This document shows, piece by piece, positions 1 through 6,318 of a DNA stretch of 10,229 bases. The notes under the pieces were generated by a model. The model worked only from the letters and a program-made list of their open reading frames with translations, did not search any database and had not been told where the DNA came from. How positions within the stretch are numbered: the stretch's first letter is position 1; each line of letters opens with the position of its first letter. This stretch comes from Actinomycetes bacterium. GTDB lineage: Bacteria; Actinomycetota; Actinomycetes; Actinomycetales; Microbacteriaceae. The stretch spans positions 1 through 10,229 of the forward strand of contig JAEWKY010000084.1 in assembly GCA_023457615.1 (NCBI GenBank), read 5' to 3'. The translations under genes and the position numbers were made by a program.

Positions 1-1252
1 CGCCGGCCGCGGCCTGATCGGCGAGCGGCGCGCGCGAGCTCGCGGCGCGCGCCTCGGTGCCGAGGGCCACGACGTAGCGGTTCCAGATGGCGTCGGGGCC
101 GTCGGACGCGTCGGCGAGCTGCGCGATCGCGTCGGCGACGTGGCCTCCCGCCCCGCCCGTGCCGGGGGTCGCGGCGGCGATCGCGTCGACCGTCGTCGGC
201 ACGATCGTGAGCGCGTGCGCCGCGGGGACGCCGGGGGTGAGCGCGAAGAAGTCGAGGTTGGTGACCCCGGCGCGCGTGGCGCCGCCCGAGTGCACGGCGT
301 TGACTTTCGCGGCGAGCGACGTGGCGAGCGCGTCGAGAGCGTCGAGCTGGCCGCGCAGCGGGCCGTCCGCCGAGAGCGCGCCGAGGCGCCCGGCGATCTC
401 GCCGCCGCCGACCTCGGCCGCGACGCCCGGATGGTGGGCCCACTCGACCCGCGGGGGGTTCGCGCCGACGTCGTGCGGCGCGTCGGCGCCGGTCACGACG
501 AGCCGGCGCGCCGTCGTGCCCGAGACGAGGGCGTTGCCGCCGATGATCACGTCGGCCGAGCCGTCGGGATGCCGGCGCAGCGTCGATCCGGTGCGCTCGG
601 CGAGGTCGGCCGCGAGTCGCGCCTGCTCGTCGAGGAGCTCGTTCGTGGAGCCCCCGGACGCCGCGAGCGTCGTGATCTGCCGGTTGAGGCTCGCGAACCG
701 GGTGGCCAGCTCGTTCACCTCGGTGACCGAGTCGGTCAGGTCGGCGCGCACGCTCGACCAGGTCGACTCGACCGCGCTCGCGGTCTGCGAGATGCGGGTG
801 ACGAGGCTGCGGGCCTCCTCGAGCAGCACGCCGCGGATGGAGTCGTCGGTCGGCTGCGCCGCGAGGTCCTGCCACGCCGACCAGAAGCCGTTGAGCGCGG
901 CGGAGAGGCCGTTCTCGCTCGGCTCGGCGATGCCCGCCTCGAGCGCGGCGTACACGGTCGTGAGGAGGTAGGCCTCGCCCGAGTCGGCCGCGGTGGCCTG
1001 CAGCCGGCGCTCGAGCAGGGTGTCGCCGAGGCGCTGGACGCCGTCGATGCGCACCCCGGAGCCGACCCGGAACGTCGTGTCGAGCACGTTGCCCGCGCCG
1101 AGGGGGGCGGCGGCGCTCGTCTCGACGCGCTGGCGGGTGTACCCCGCGGTGTTGATGTTCGCGATGTTCTGGCCCACGACATCCATGCCCGCGCGCGCGG
1201 CCTGGAGGCCCGAGGCGGCGGTCGAGAGGAGGCCGAACGTGGAGTTGACCAT
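1..1252 (-). CDS. flgK: FlgK, hook-filament junction protein HAP1 (3' end beyond the window)
   Basis: The reading frame starts at the ATG complementary to 1250-1252 and stays open to the window edge, about 417 codons. The N-terminus has the rod/hook-family D0 helix: GLLSTAASGLQAARAGMDVV, then GQNIANINTAGYTRQRVE (about residues 25-45). This is the signature shared by FlgK, FlgE and FlgB/C. Further along are a helical D1 region with ELASLNRQI and NELLDEQARLAADLAE, and a FlgK-typical stretch RAGVTNLDFFAL near residue 330. The visible end (WNRYVVALGTEA, then alanine-rich helix) matches the start of the FlgK C-terminal D0/D1 region, so only about 50 residues should be missing. By family knowledge it is a secreted extracellular adaptor between hook and filament. 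A GGGGAGGG Shine-Dalgarno lies about 10 nt before the ATG, and flgN ends only 6 nt upstream, so the two form one transcript. flgL probably follows to the left, which I cannot see. Confidence 0.93.
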   Translation of the reverse strand, partial: MVNSTFGLLSTAASGLQAARAGMDVVGQNIANINTAGYTRQRVETSAAAPLGAGNVLDTTFRVGSGVRIDGVQRLGDTLLERRLQATAADSGEAYLLTTVYAALEAGIAEPSENGLSAALNGFWSAWQDLAAQPTDDSIRGVLLEEARSLVTRISQTASAVESTWSSVRADLTDSVTEVNELATRFASLNRQITTLAASGGSTNELLDEQARLAADLAERTGSTLRRHPDGSADVIIGGNALVSGTTARRLVVTGADAPHDVGANPPRVEWAHHPGVAAEVGGGEIAGRLGALSADGPLRGQLDALDALATSLAAKVNAVHSGGATRAGVTNLDFFALTPGVPAAHALTIVPTTVDAIAAATPGTGGAGGHVADAIAQLADASDGPDAIWNRYVVALGTEARAASSRAPLADQAAAG

Positions 1253-1258
1253 GGCGGC

Positions 1259-1741
1259 TCAGCCCTCCCCGTCGAGGATGCGCCCGGGCGCGACGTCGGT
1301 CGCGGCGCCGCCGCGGGCGTCGTACAGGCCCGAGCCCAGGTCGAGCGAGGCCAGGGTCTCCTGCGTCGACTGCGTCGCGGCGCGGAGGTACTGCACGTTC
1401 GCGTCGCGCACCTCGGCGATCTGCGTCGTGAGCTCGGTGAGCGCGCGCTGGTGGGCCTCGAAGGTCTCGCGCCAGGCAGATGTGGGGGCGGCGGCGATGA
1501 GCGAGCCCAAGGTGTGCTCGGCGGCGCCCCACTCGTCGGCGACGTCGCCCGCGGCGATCGTGCGCTCGAGGCCCGACGCGCGGAGCCGCTCGAGCACCTG
1601 CTCGACCTCCCGGGTCGCGAAGGGCAGCCAGCGCGACTTCCCCGCCGTGAGCAGCAGCCGCTCCTCCTCGAGCTTGAACTGCAGCAGCTCGAGCAGCTCG
1701 CGTTCGCGCCAGAGCAGCGTGGACAGCTCCTGGGCACCCAT
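1259..1741 (-). CDS. flgN: FlgN-like flagellar export chaperone
   Basis: This encodes 160 residues, starting at the ATG complementary to 1739-1741 with a strong GAGGAGGG ribosome site (1746-1753). The protein is almost entirely helical. It opens with LSTLLWRERELLELLQFKLEEERLLL, a leucine/glutamate-rich amphipathic helix typical of FlgN (the segment is quoted only as a composition cue). A central linker and a second long helix (FEAHQRALTELTTQIAEV) follow, then a less ordered Gly/Ala-rich tail. FlgN proteins of about 140-160 residues bind the C-terminus of FlgK and FlgL in the cytoplasm and deliver them to the export gate. Its position directly upstream of flgK, 6 nt away, supports the assignment. 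The sequence family is weakly conserved, so the call rests on helix pattern, length and synteny together. A sigma-28-like promoter lies just upstream. Confidence 0.85.
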   Translation of the reverse strand: MGAQELSTLLWRERELLELLQFKLEEERLLLTAGKSRWLPFATREVEQVLERLRASGLERTIAAGDVADEWGAAEHTLGSLIAAAPTSAWRETFEAHQRALTELTTQIAEVRDANVQYLRAATQSTQETLASLDLGSGLYDARGGAATDVAPGRILDGEG

Positions 1742-1765
1742 CCGGCCCTCCTCTCATCGGGGGGA

Positions 1766-1794
1766 ACAATCGGCAGGCCTGCTCGAACCGTAAG
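1766..1794 (-). promoter_or_regulatory. Sigma-28-like promoter for flgN-flgK
   Basis: On the minus strand, CTTAC (complement of 1790-1794), a 16-nt spacer and GCCGATTGT (the CCGATTGT part is the complement of 1766-1773) match the bipartite motif found before fliC and flgB. GCCGAT is also the core of the known FliA/WhiG -10 element (GCCGATAA). Initiation about 7 nt downstream would give a short leader containing the GAGGAGGG ribosome site and the flgN ATG at 1741. The assignment is by pattern only. Confidence 0.6.
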
Positions 1795-1835
1795 CCGTGG
1801 GCGGGATCTGAGCCATCGTCGCTTCCTGCGAGTTT

Positions 1836-1901
1836 CCTGTACCCCTGCTGGACCCCCCTGATGGGGCGCGCCCGGAGTGGGGGGTGGCAAGGGGGTAGAC
1901 G
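1836..1901 (+). repeat. Copy A of a ~66-nt upstream element shared with the flgB promoter region
   Basis: This copy reads CCTGT (1836-1840), GGACCCCCCT (1850-1859), GGGGC (1863-1867), CCGGAGTGGGG (1872-1882), GTAGACG (1895-1901). The same blocks in the same order and with nearly the same spacing occur at 6319-6384. CCCC and GGGG blocks around T1859 form a short inverted repeat. It lies about 160-225 nt upstream of the sigma gene start and beyond the -35 side of the divergent flgN promoter, so it could serve either direction. An activator-binding site is the simplest reading, but this is inference. Confidence 0.6.
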
Positions 1902-2061
1902 ACACTGGTTCTCTTCGGGTGTCGGACCTCGAGTTCCGGCGGCTCTGCTGGGGAGTCGTCGGGATGCTGGGAGAGAAAGGTCCGATGGACGGCTCCGGAC
2001 CCGAATAACGGATGCCCGCTACCCCGGCGCACCTGCGTGCTGTCTGGGGGAGAACCCGAAC

Positions 2062-2883
2062 ATGCTCAAGTCCGAGCGCGACCGTCTCGTGGTCGACAAC
2101 CTGCCGCTCGTCGGCTACCTGGTCTCCGAGATCTGGAGCCGCGCGACCCACCTGTCCCGCGACGACCTGGCCTCGGCCGCGTCGCTCGGCCTCGTGATGG
2201 CCGCCGACTCGTTCGACTCCGGCCGCGGCGTGCCGTTCGGCGCCTACGCGCGCCGGCGCATCACCGGCGCGATCGCCGACGAGATGCGTTCCTCCGACTG
2301 GGCCACCCGCACGATGCGCACGCGCATCAAGGAGACCCTCGCGGTGCAGGAGACCCTCACCACCGCCCTCGGCCGCACGCCCGACGTGACGGAGCTCGCG
2401 AACGCGCTCGGCGTCGACACCGCGACCGCTCGCGCCGCGCTCGCCGACGCGTCGACCGTCACCACGACGCTCGACGAGCACGTCACCGAGACCGTCGCGG
2501 CGCAGATCGCGAGTCCCGAGGACTCCCTCATCGACGGGGAGCGCACCGCGTTCGTGCGGGCCGCCGTCGACGCGCTGCCCGAGAAGATGCGCTACATCGT
2601 CGAGCAGGTCTTCTTCGAGGACCGCACCGTCACCGAGGTCGCGGCCGAGCTGGGCCTCACCCACTCCGCGGTCTCGCAGATGCGCTCCGAGGCGCTGCGC
2701 CTGCTCAAAGACGGCATGTCGACCCACTACGGCGAGGAGGGCGCGGCCCCCGTCGAGCCGTCGTCGCGCATCGCCCCGGCCCGTCGCAGCGCCTACCTCG
2801 CCGCCCTCGCCGACTTCGGGGCCTCCCGGCTGCGGGCGGGCGTCGCCCCGGCCGCCGCGTTCGGGATGCCGGCCGCCGGCTGA
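2062..2883 (+). CDS. fliA: FliA/WhiG-type flagellar RNA polymerase sigma factor (sigma-28 family)
   Basis: I start at ATG 2062 (MLKSERDRLVVDNLPLVGYL), giving 273 residues. A GGGGGAG ribosome site lies 9 nt upstream, and this is where sigma-70 family homology begins. Region 2 (about residues 3-90) has LVVDNLPLVGYLV, DDLASAASLGLVMAADSFD, then the GAYARRRITGAIADEMRSSDW stretch (split here for brevity) that matches the FliA/WhiG pattern YAxxRIRGAIxDELRxxDW. Region 3 includes LGRTPDVTELANALGV. Region 4 (about 172-220) is LPEKMRYIVEQVFFED followed by the helix-turn-helix TVTEVAAELGLTHSAVSQM. It is predicted to direct core polymerase to late flagellar promoters. An Ala/Pro-rich tail of about 50 residues follows region 4, making it longer than E. 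coli FliA (239 aa). No FlgM anti-sigma gene is visible in the window. Confidence 0.93.
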   Translation: MLKSERDRLVVDNLPLVGYLVSEIWSRATHLSRDDLASAASLGLVMAADSFDSGRGVPFGAYARRRITGAIADEMRSSDWATRTMRTRIKETLAVQETLTTALGRTPDVTELANALGVDTATARAALADASTVTTTLDEHVTETVAAQIASPEDSLIDGERTAFVRAAVDALPEKMRYIVEQVFFEDRTVTEVAAELGLTHSAVSQMRSEALRLLKDGMSTHYGEEGAAPVEPSSRIAPARRSAYLAALADFGASRLRAGVAPAAAFGMPAAG

Positions 2884-2908
2884 GCTCCCCGACGTCCCCG
2901 ACGAACTG

Positions 2909-2937
2909 CTAACGGAATCCCCGCACCACCCGACAGT
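2909..2937 (+). promoter_or_regulatory. Sigma-28-like promoter for fliC
   Basis: CTAAC (2909-2913), a 16-nt spacer and CCGACAGT (2930-2937) form the same bipartite motif as before flgN and flgB. The spacing is identical to that of flgN. The start point would be near 2943-2946, leaving a leader of about 50 nt. This is the only intergenic gap between the sigma gene and fliC, so a dedicated flagellin promoter is expected here. Confidence 0.65.
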
Positions 2938-2995
2938 CGTACTTGCCGGACCACGGATGGACCGGCTGTCACACCCGAATCATGGAGGAATCACA

Positions 2996-4108
2996 ATGGG
3001 TATGCAGATCAACACCAACATCGGCGCGCTCAACGCGTACCGCAACCTGTCGGCGACGCAGTCGAACCTGGACAAGTCTCTCGAGAAGCTCTCGAGCGGC
3101 CTCCGGATCAACCGCGCCGCGGACGACGCGGCCGGGCTCGCCATCTCGGAGGGCCTGCGCTCGCAGGTCGGTGGCCTGAAGGTCGCCGCCCGCAACGCGC
3201 AGGACGGCATCTCGGTCGTGCAGACCGCGGAGGGTGCGCTGGGTGAGACCCACTCGGTGCTCCAGCGTCTCCGCGACCTCGCCGTCCAGGCTGCGAACGA
3301 CTCCAACAACGGTGCCGCTCGTACGAACATCGCGACCGAGGCCACGCAGCTCCGCGAGGAGCTGTCGCGCATCGCGTCGTCGACGAACTTCAACGGCACG
3401 CGTCTCCTCGACGGCTCCGCCGGCACGCTGAACTTCCAGGTCGGTGCCAACGGCGACGCCAACAGCCGCATCGCGGTGAACCTCTCGGGCGCCAACGTCT
3501 CGACGGTCGCCAACAACCTGACGAACGGCCTCTACACGCTCACCACCGTGACCACCCCGGCCACGGCGGAGGACGAGTGGACGTTCAGCCAGGGCGGCGT
3601 CGACGTCGAGGTCGACCTGGGCGCGGCCAACGCGGCGCGCACCACGGGCGACATCGCCAACACCCTGAACGCGGACGCGGGCTTCGCGGCCAACTTCTCG
3701 GCCAAGGTGAACACGGCCGGCGCCCTCGAGGTCACCTCGAAGGTGTCGAACGCTGCGGTCACCGTCACCGGCACCGGCTACACGTCCGGCTCCGGCACGG
3801 CGGGTTCGATCGCCTTCAGCAGCCACTCGGCTGCCCAGGCGGCGATCAACACGATCGACCTGCAGATCAGCACCATCTCCTCGGCCCGCGCCAACCTCGG
3901 CGCGGTCCAGAACCGGTTCGAGTCGGCGATCAACACGATCAACGTCGCGACCGAGAACCTCACCGCGTCGGAGAGCCGCATCCGCGACACCGACATGGCG
4001 AGCGAGATGGTCGAGTTCACGCGCTCGCAGATCCTCTCGCAGGCCGGCGTCGCCATGCTCGCGCAGGCGAAGTCCGCTCCGCAGAGCGTTCTGCAGCTCC
4101 TTCAGTAA
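2996..4108 (+). CDS. fliC: Flagellin, filament subunit
   Basis: This encodes 370 residues from ATG 2996, with GGAGGA 6 nt upstream; an in-frame ATG at 3002 (MQINTNIG) is a second possible start. The N-terminal D0/D1 domain is classic: MQINTNIGALNAYRNL, LSSGLRINRAADDAAGLAIS (residues about 35-54), the NAQDGISVVQTAEGALGE region, LQRLRDLAVQAAND (about 90-103) and SSTNFNGTRLLDG. The central part (about 170-275) is Ala/Thr/Gly-rich and variable, as expected for the surface-exposed D2 region. The C-terminus (about 280-370) returns to the conserved pattern, with SARANLGAVQNRFESAINTI, SRIRDTDMASEMVEFTRSQI and a final QSVLQLLQ. I see no cysteine, which is normal for flagellins. The protein is exported through the flagellar apparatus and polymerised into the filament. 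Only one flagellin gene is present in the window. It has its own promoter and is followed by a strong hairpin. Confidence 0.98.
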   Translation: MGMQINTNIGALNAYRNLSATQSNLDKSLEKLSSGLRINRAADDAAGLAISEGLRSQVGGLKVAARNAQDGISVVQTAEGALGETHSVLQRLRDLAVQAANDSNNGAARTNIATEATQLREELSRIASSTNFNGTRLLDGSAGTLNFQVGANGDANSRIAVNLSGANVSTVANNLTNGLYTLTTVTTPATAEDEWTFSQGGVDVEVDLGAANAARTTGDIANTLNADAGFAANFSAKVNTAGALEVTSKVSNAAVTVTGTGYTSGSGTAGSIAFSSHSAAQAAINTIDLQISTISSARANLGAVQNRFESAINTINVATENLTASESRIRDTDMASEMVEFTRSQILSQAGVAMLAQAKSAPQSVLQLLQ

Positions 4109-4119
4109 CGCCCACCGGA

Positions 4120-4153
4120 GCCCGGTCGGCCACGCTCGCGCGGCCGGCCGGGC
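4120..4153 (+). terminator. Strong hairpin between fliC and fliD
   Basis: GCCCGGTCGGCC (4120-4131) and GGCCGGCCGGGC (4142-4153) pair over 12 bp with a single G-U wobble, around a 10-nt loop. It starts 11 nt after the flagellin stop. There is no U-tract after it, so it may act as a partial terminator or as a 3' stabiliser for abundant fliC mRNA rather than a full stop. No clear promoter lies between it and fliD. Confidence 0.5.
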
Positions 4154-4206
4154 ACCGGCATCCCCACCCCGCGGCATGAGCGCCGCACGATGAAACGGAA
4201 CTCCTC

Positions 4207-5580
4207 ATGGCGATGGGAATCGACGGCCTGGTCTCCGGCCTCGACACGACCGCGCTCATCGACTCGCTCATCAAGGCCGAGGCCGGCAGCCAGACGATCC
4301 TGGCCAAGAAGGTCTCGAAGTCGCAGAGCCTCGTCACCGACCTCCTGAGCCTCAACTCGGCCGTCTCGGCCCTCACGACGAACGCCGCCGGCTCGTCGAC
4401 CGTCGACAAGCTGCGCGGCGCGACCGCGACGTCGTCCGCGTCGAGCGTCAAGGTCGCGTCCGACGCGACCGCCTCTCCCGGCTCCCTCACCTTCCGCATC
4501 GACAGGCTCGCCCAGCCGCAGGTCTCGGTCTCCGCGGCGATGACCGCCTGGACGGGCGGCTCGACGCTCACCCTCGTCGACGGCACCGGCGCCCACCACG
4601 AGGTCTCCGCGGGCTCCTCGCTGCAGGAGCTCGCCGCGAACCTCAACGCCGCCGGCGCCGGGGTCACCGCGACTCTCGTCGCCGCCGGGGTCGACTCCGG
4701 CTCGGGCGACCCCAGGTTCCGCCTCCAGCTCACCGGCGCCTCGGGCGCCGCGGGGGTCTTCTCGCTCCACGACGGCACGTCCGCCGAGGTGACCGCGTCG
4801 ACGGCGGCCGACGTGCTCGCCGCGCCCGGTGCCGCGACCGTGAGCACCGCGCAGGATGCCGCCGTCACGCTGTGGGCGGGAACCGGCGCCGCGCAGGAGA
4901 TCACCTCCGCGACGAACGTCTTCGCCGACCTGCTGCCGGGGGTCGACGTGACCCTCACGGCGGTCGAGGCCTCGCCCGTGACGCTCACGGTGGCCCGGTC
5001 CGACGCGACCGTGTCGAGCGCGGCGAACGCCCTCGTGACGGGGGTGAACAGCATCCTCACGGCGATCAAGACCAAGTCGGCCGTCACGGCCACGACGGGG
5101 GCGAACGGTTCGGCCGTGAGCGCCGGCTCGTTCACGGGCGACCGGATGGTGCGCGACCTGTCGGCGAAGCTCTCCAACGCGGTCATGGACCCCGTGGACG
5201 GAGTCTCGCCGTCGTCGATCGGCATCACGATCGCGCGGACCGGCACGATCGAGTTCGACACGGCCGCGTTCGCCGCCGCGATGGCTCGCGACCCGAGCGG
5301 CACGATGGACGCCGTCGCGGCGATCTCCGCGCGCGTCGAGGCCGTCGGCAAGGCCGCCTCGAACACGACGGACGGCGCCATCACCGAACGCATCACGGGC
5401 CAGCAGTCGACGATCAAGGATCTGCAGGAGCGCATCAGCGACTGGGACGACAGGCTCGCCACCCGCCGCGCCCGGCTCATCTCCACCTACGCCGCGATGG
5501 AGACGGCCCTCTCGGGGCTGAACTCCCAGTCGGCGTGGCTCGCGTCGCAACTCGGTCAGACCTCGGGGAGCTCGAAGTGA
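4207..5580 (+). CDS. fliD: FliD, filament cap protein HAP2
   Basis: This encodes 457 residues from ATG 4207. The N-terminus GIDGLVSGLDTTALIDSLIK is the FliD_N signature, followed by a helix that includes VTDLLSLNSAVSAL. The middle is Ser/Ala/Thr/Gly-rich beta-type sequence corresponding to the variable D2-D3 domains. The C-terminal FliD_C region (about 395-455) has a coiled-coil helix, ITGQQSTIKDLQERISDWDD, then RLISTYAAMETALSGLNSQ and SAWLASQLGQ, matching the conserved FliD ending. As a family it forms the cap under which flagellin subunits fold at the filament tip. It lies 98 nt after fliC, behind a hairpin and without an obvious promoter, so read-through from the fliC promoter is likely. 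The upstream ribosome site (GGAACTC) is weak. Its last four bases overlap the fliS start. Confidence 0.95.
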   Translation: MAMGIDGLVSGLDTTALIDSLIKAEAGSQTILAKKVSKSQSLVTDLLSLNSAVSALTTNAAGSSTVDKLRGATATSSASSVKVASDATASPGSLTFRIDRLAQPQVSVSAAMTAWTGGSTLTLVDGTGAHHEVSAGSSLQELAANLNAAGAGVTATLVAAGVDSGSGDPRFRLQLTGASGAAGVFSLHDGTSAEVTASTAADVLAAPGAATVSTAQDAAVTLWAGTGAAQEITSATNVFADLLPGVDVTLTAVEASPVTLTVARSDATVSSAANALVTGVNSILTAIKTKSAVTATTGANGSAVSAGSFTGDRMVRDLSAKLSNAVMDPVDGVSPSSIGITIARTGTIEFDTAAFAAAMARDPSGTMDAVAAISARVEAVGKAASNTTDGAITERITGQQSTIKDLQERISDWDDRLATRRARLISTYAAMETALSGLNSQSAWLASQLGQTSGSSK

Positions 5581-5990
5581 CCTATCCCTCCTCGAACGAC
5601 TATCTGCGCGAGACCGTGCTGTCGGCCACGCCGGCCCAGCTCGTCACGATGCTCTACGACCGCCTGCTGCTCGACCTCGCCCGCGCGGAGGCGACCCAGA
5701 TCGAGGAGAACTGGGCCGCCGCCTCGCGGCACCTCGTCCACGCGCAGGACATCGTCACCGAGCTGAGCAGCTCGCTCGACGTCGACGCCTGGAGGGGCGC
5801 GGGCGACCTGCTCGCGATCTACACCTATCTCGGCACACGCCTGATCGCCGCCAACGTGCAGCGCGACGTGCGGCTCACGCGCGAGTGCTCGGCCCTCCTC
5901 GGCCCGCTCCGCTGGGCGTGGCTCGCGGCGGCCGAGGGGCTCGCGGCGCCCGCCGCCGCGCCGGAGCAGAGCATTGCCGTCGTCGCCTGA
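5577..5990 (+). CDS. fliS: FliS, flagellin export chaperone
   Basis: This encodes 137 residues from GTG 5577, which overlaps the fliD stop as GTGA and has GGGGAG 6 nt upstream. The motif YLRETVLSATPAQLVTMLYD (residues about 9-28) is the hallmark of FliS (NxYxxxxVxTASPEELixMLYdg). Helices follow (LVHAQDIVTELSSSLD, LLAIYTYLGTRLIAANVQRD), ending in an Ala/Pro-rich tail. FliS binds the disordered C-terminus of flagellin in the cytoplasm and prevents premature polymerisation. Placement after fliD and the 4-nt overlap indicate translational coupling. Confidence 0.94.
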   Translation: MTYPSSNDYLRETVLSATPAQLVTMLYDRLLLDLARAEATQIEENWAAASRHLVHAQDIVTELSSSLDVDAWRGAGDLLAIYTYLGTRLIAANVQRDVRLTRECSALLGPLRWAWLAAAEGLAAPAAAPEQSIAVVA

Positions 5991-6315
5991 GCCCGCCGGA
6001 GCTGTCGCTCGAGGGGCGGACTGGTCGGCCATCCTCGACGAGTTCGAGCAGCAGCTGGCCCGGGTCGACATCCTGACCGCCGAGCTGTCGGAGGCCGGCA
6101 TCGTGCTGCCGCTGAGCGATCTCGCCGAGCTCGCGGCCGATCCGGGGCCGATCCCGCAGGGGATGCTCGAGCGCGCCCGGTCGGTGCTCGCGGCGCAGCG
6201 CGAGGCGATGGGCCGGCTCGAGCGCCTGCGCACCGACCTCGCGCGGCACATCGGCGTCGCGCGCGCGATCGACGCGCGCCCCGATGTCGCGGTCTATCTC
6301 GACCGCTCCGCCTGA
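5974..6315 (+). CDS. Small coiled-coil protein in the FliT position (putative FliD/export chaperone)
   Basis: This encodes 113 residues. The only sensible start is TTG 5974, with GGAG (5963-5966) 7 nt upstream, inside the last codons of fliS (17-nt overlap). After a short Pro/Ser-rich N-terminus the protein is mostly helical: WSAILDEFEQQLARVDILTA, then a short break around PLSDLAELAADPGPIP, then a long basic helix LERARSVLAAQREAMGRLER continuing to about residue 98. Size, helical character and location directly after fliD-fliS fit FliT, the FliD chaperone. FliT sequences are poorly conserved and I cannot recognise specific residues, so the assignment rests on position and helix content. It is the last gene of the fliC-D-S block. 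An alternative is an actinobacteria-specific flagellar protein without a name. Confidence 0.75.
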   Translation: MPSSPEPAGAVARGADWSAILDEFEQQLARVDILTAELSEAGIVLPLSDLAELAADPGPIPQGMLERARSVLAAQREAMGRLERLRTDLARHIGVARAIDARPDVAVYLDRSA

Positions 6316-6318
6316 CGG

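Larger units (their letters stand above)
1742..2061. other. Divergent intergenic regulatory region between flgN and the sigma gene
   Basis: These 320 nt contain no convincing gene. Composition is visibly less GC-biased than in the flanking genes and there is no third-position GC pattern. From left to right the region holds the flgN promoter (1766-1794), two TTCCTG repeats 11 nt apart (1823-1828 and 1834-1839), one copy of a ~66-nt element that recurs before flgB (1836-1901), a TAACGGA stretch resembling the fliC promoter -35 region (2006-2012), and the ribosome site of the sigma gene (2047-2052). The region is open in frame with the sigma gene from 1861, but the implied residues are Arg/Gly-rich and unlike any sigma factor N-terminus. 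Confidence 0.7.

Noticed and set aside
140..1861. A 573-codon plus-strand frame over flgK and flgN
   Set aside because: It is the exact codon-phase complement of flgK and flgN, with an Arg/Gly-rich product and no motif.
1754..2032. A 92-codon minus-strand frame in the divergent intergenic region
   Set aside because: It has no ribosome site or codon bias I can see, runs through the flgN promoter and has a low-complexity product.
1861..2061. In-frame N-terminal extension of the sigma gene starting at ATG 1861
   Set aside because: The 67 extra residues are Arg/Gly-rich and unlike sigma factors, the region contains regulatory repeats, and ATG 2062 has a good ribosome site exactly where homology begins.
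736..2727. A 663-codon open frame on the minus strand spanning flgK, flgN, the intergenic region and the sigma gene
   Set aside because: Its translation is Arg/Gly/Ser-rich and low in complexity, it crosses three well-supported genes and a regulatory region, and such frames are expected at this GC content.
2884..2905. CCCCGACG repeated twice in tandem after the sigma gene
   Set aside because: Two copies of an 8-nt GC-rich string are easily chance; they form no hairpin and have no counterpart elsewhere in the window.
4017..5550. Two long antisense frames opposite fliD (4017-5486 and 4102-5550)
   Set aside because: The sense strand encodes clear FliD N- and C-terminal signatures; the antisense products have no recognisable domain and reflect a scarcity of stop codons in GC-rich DNA.
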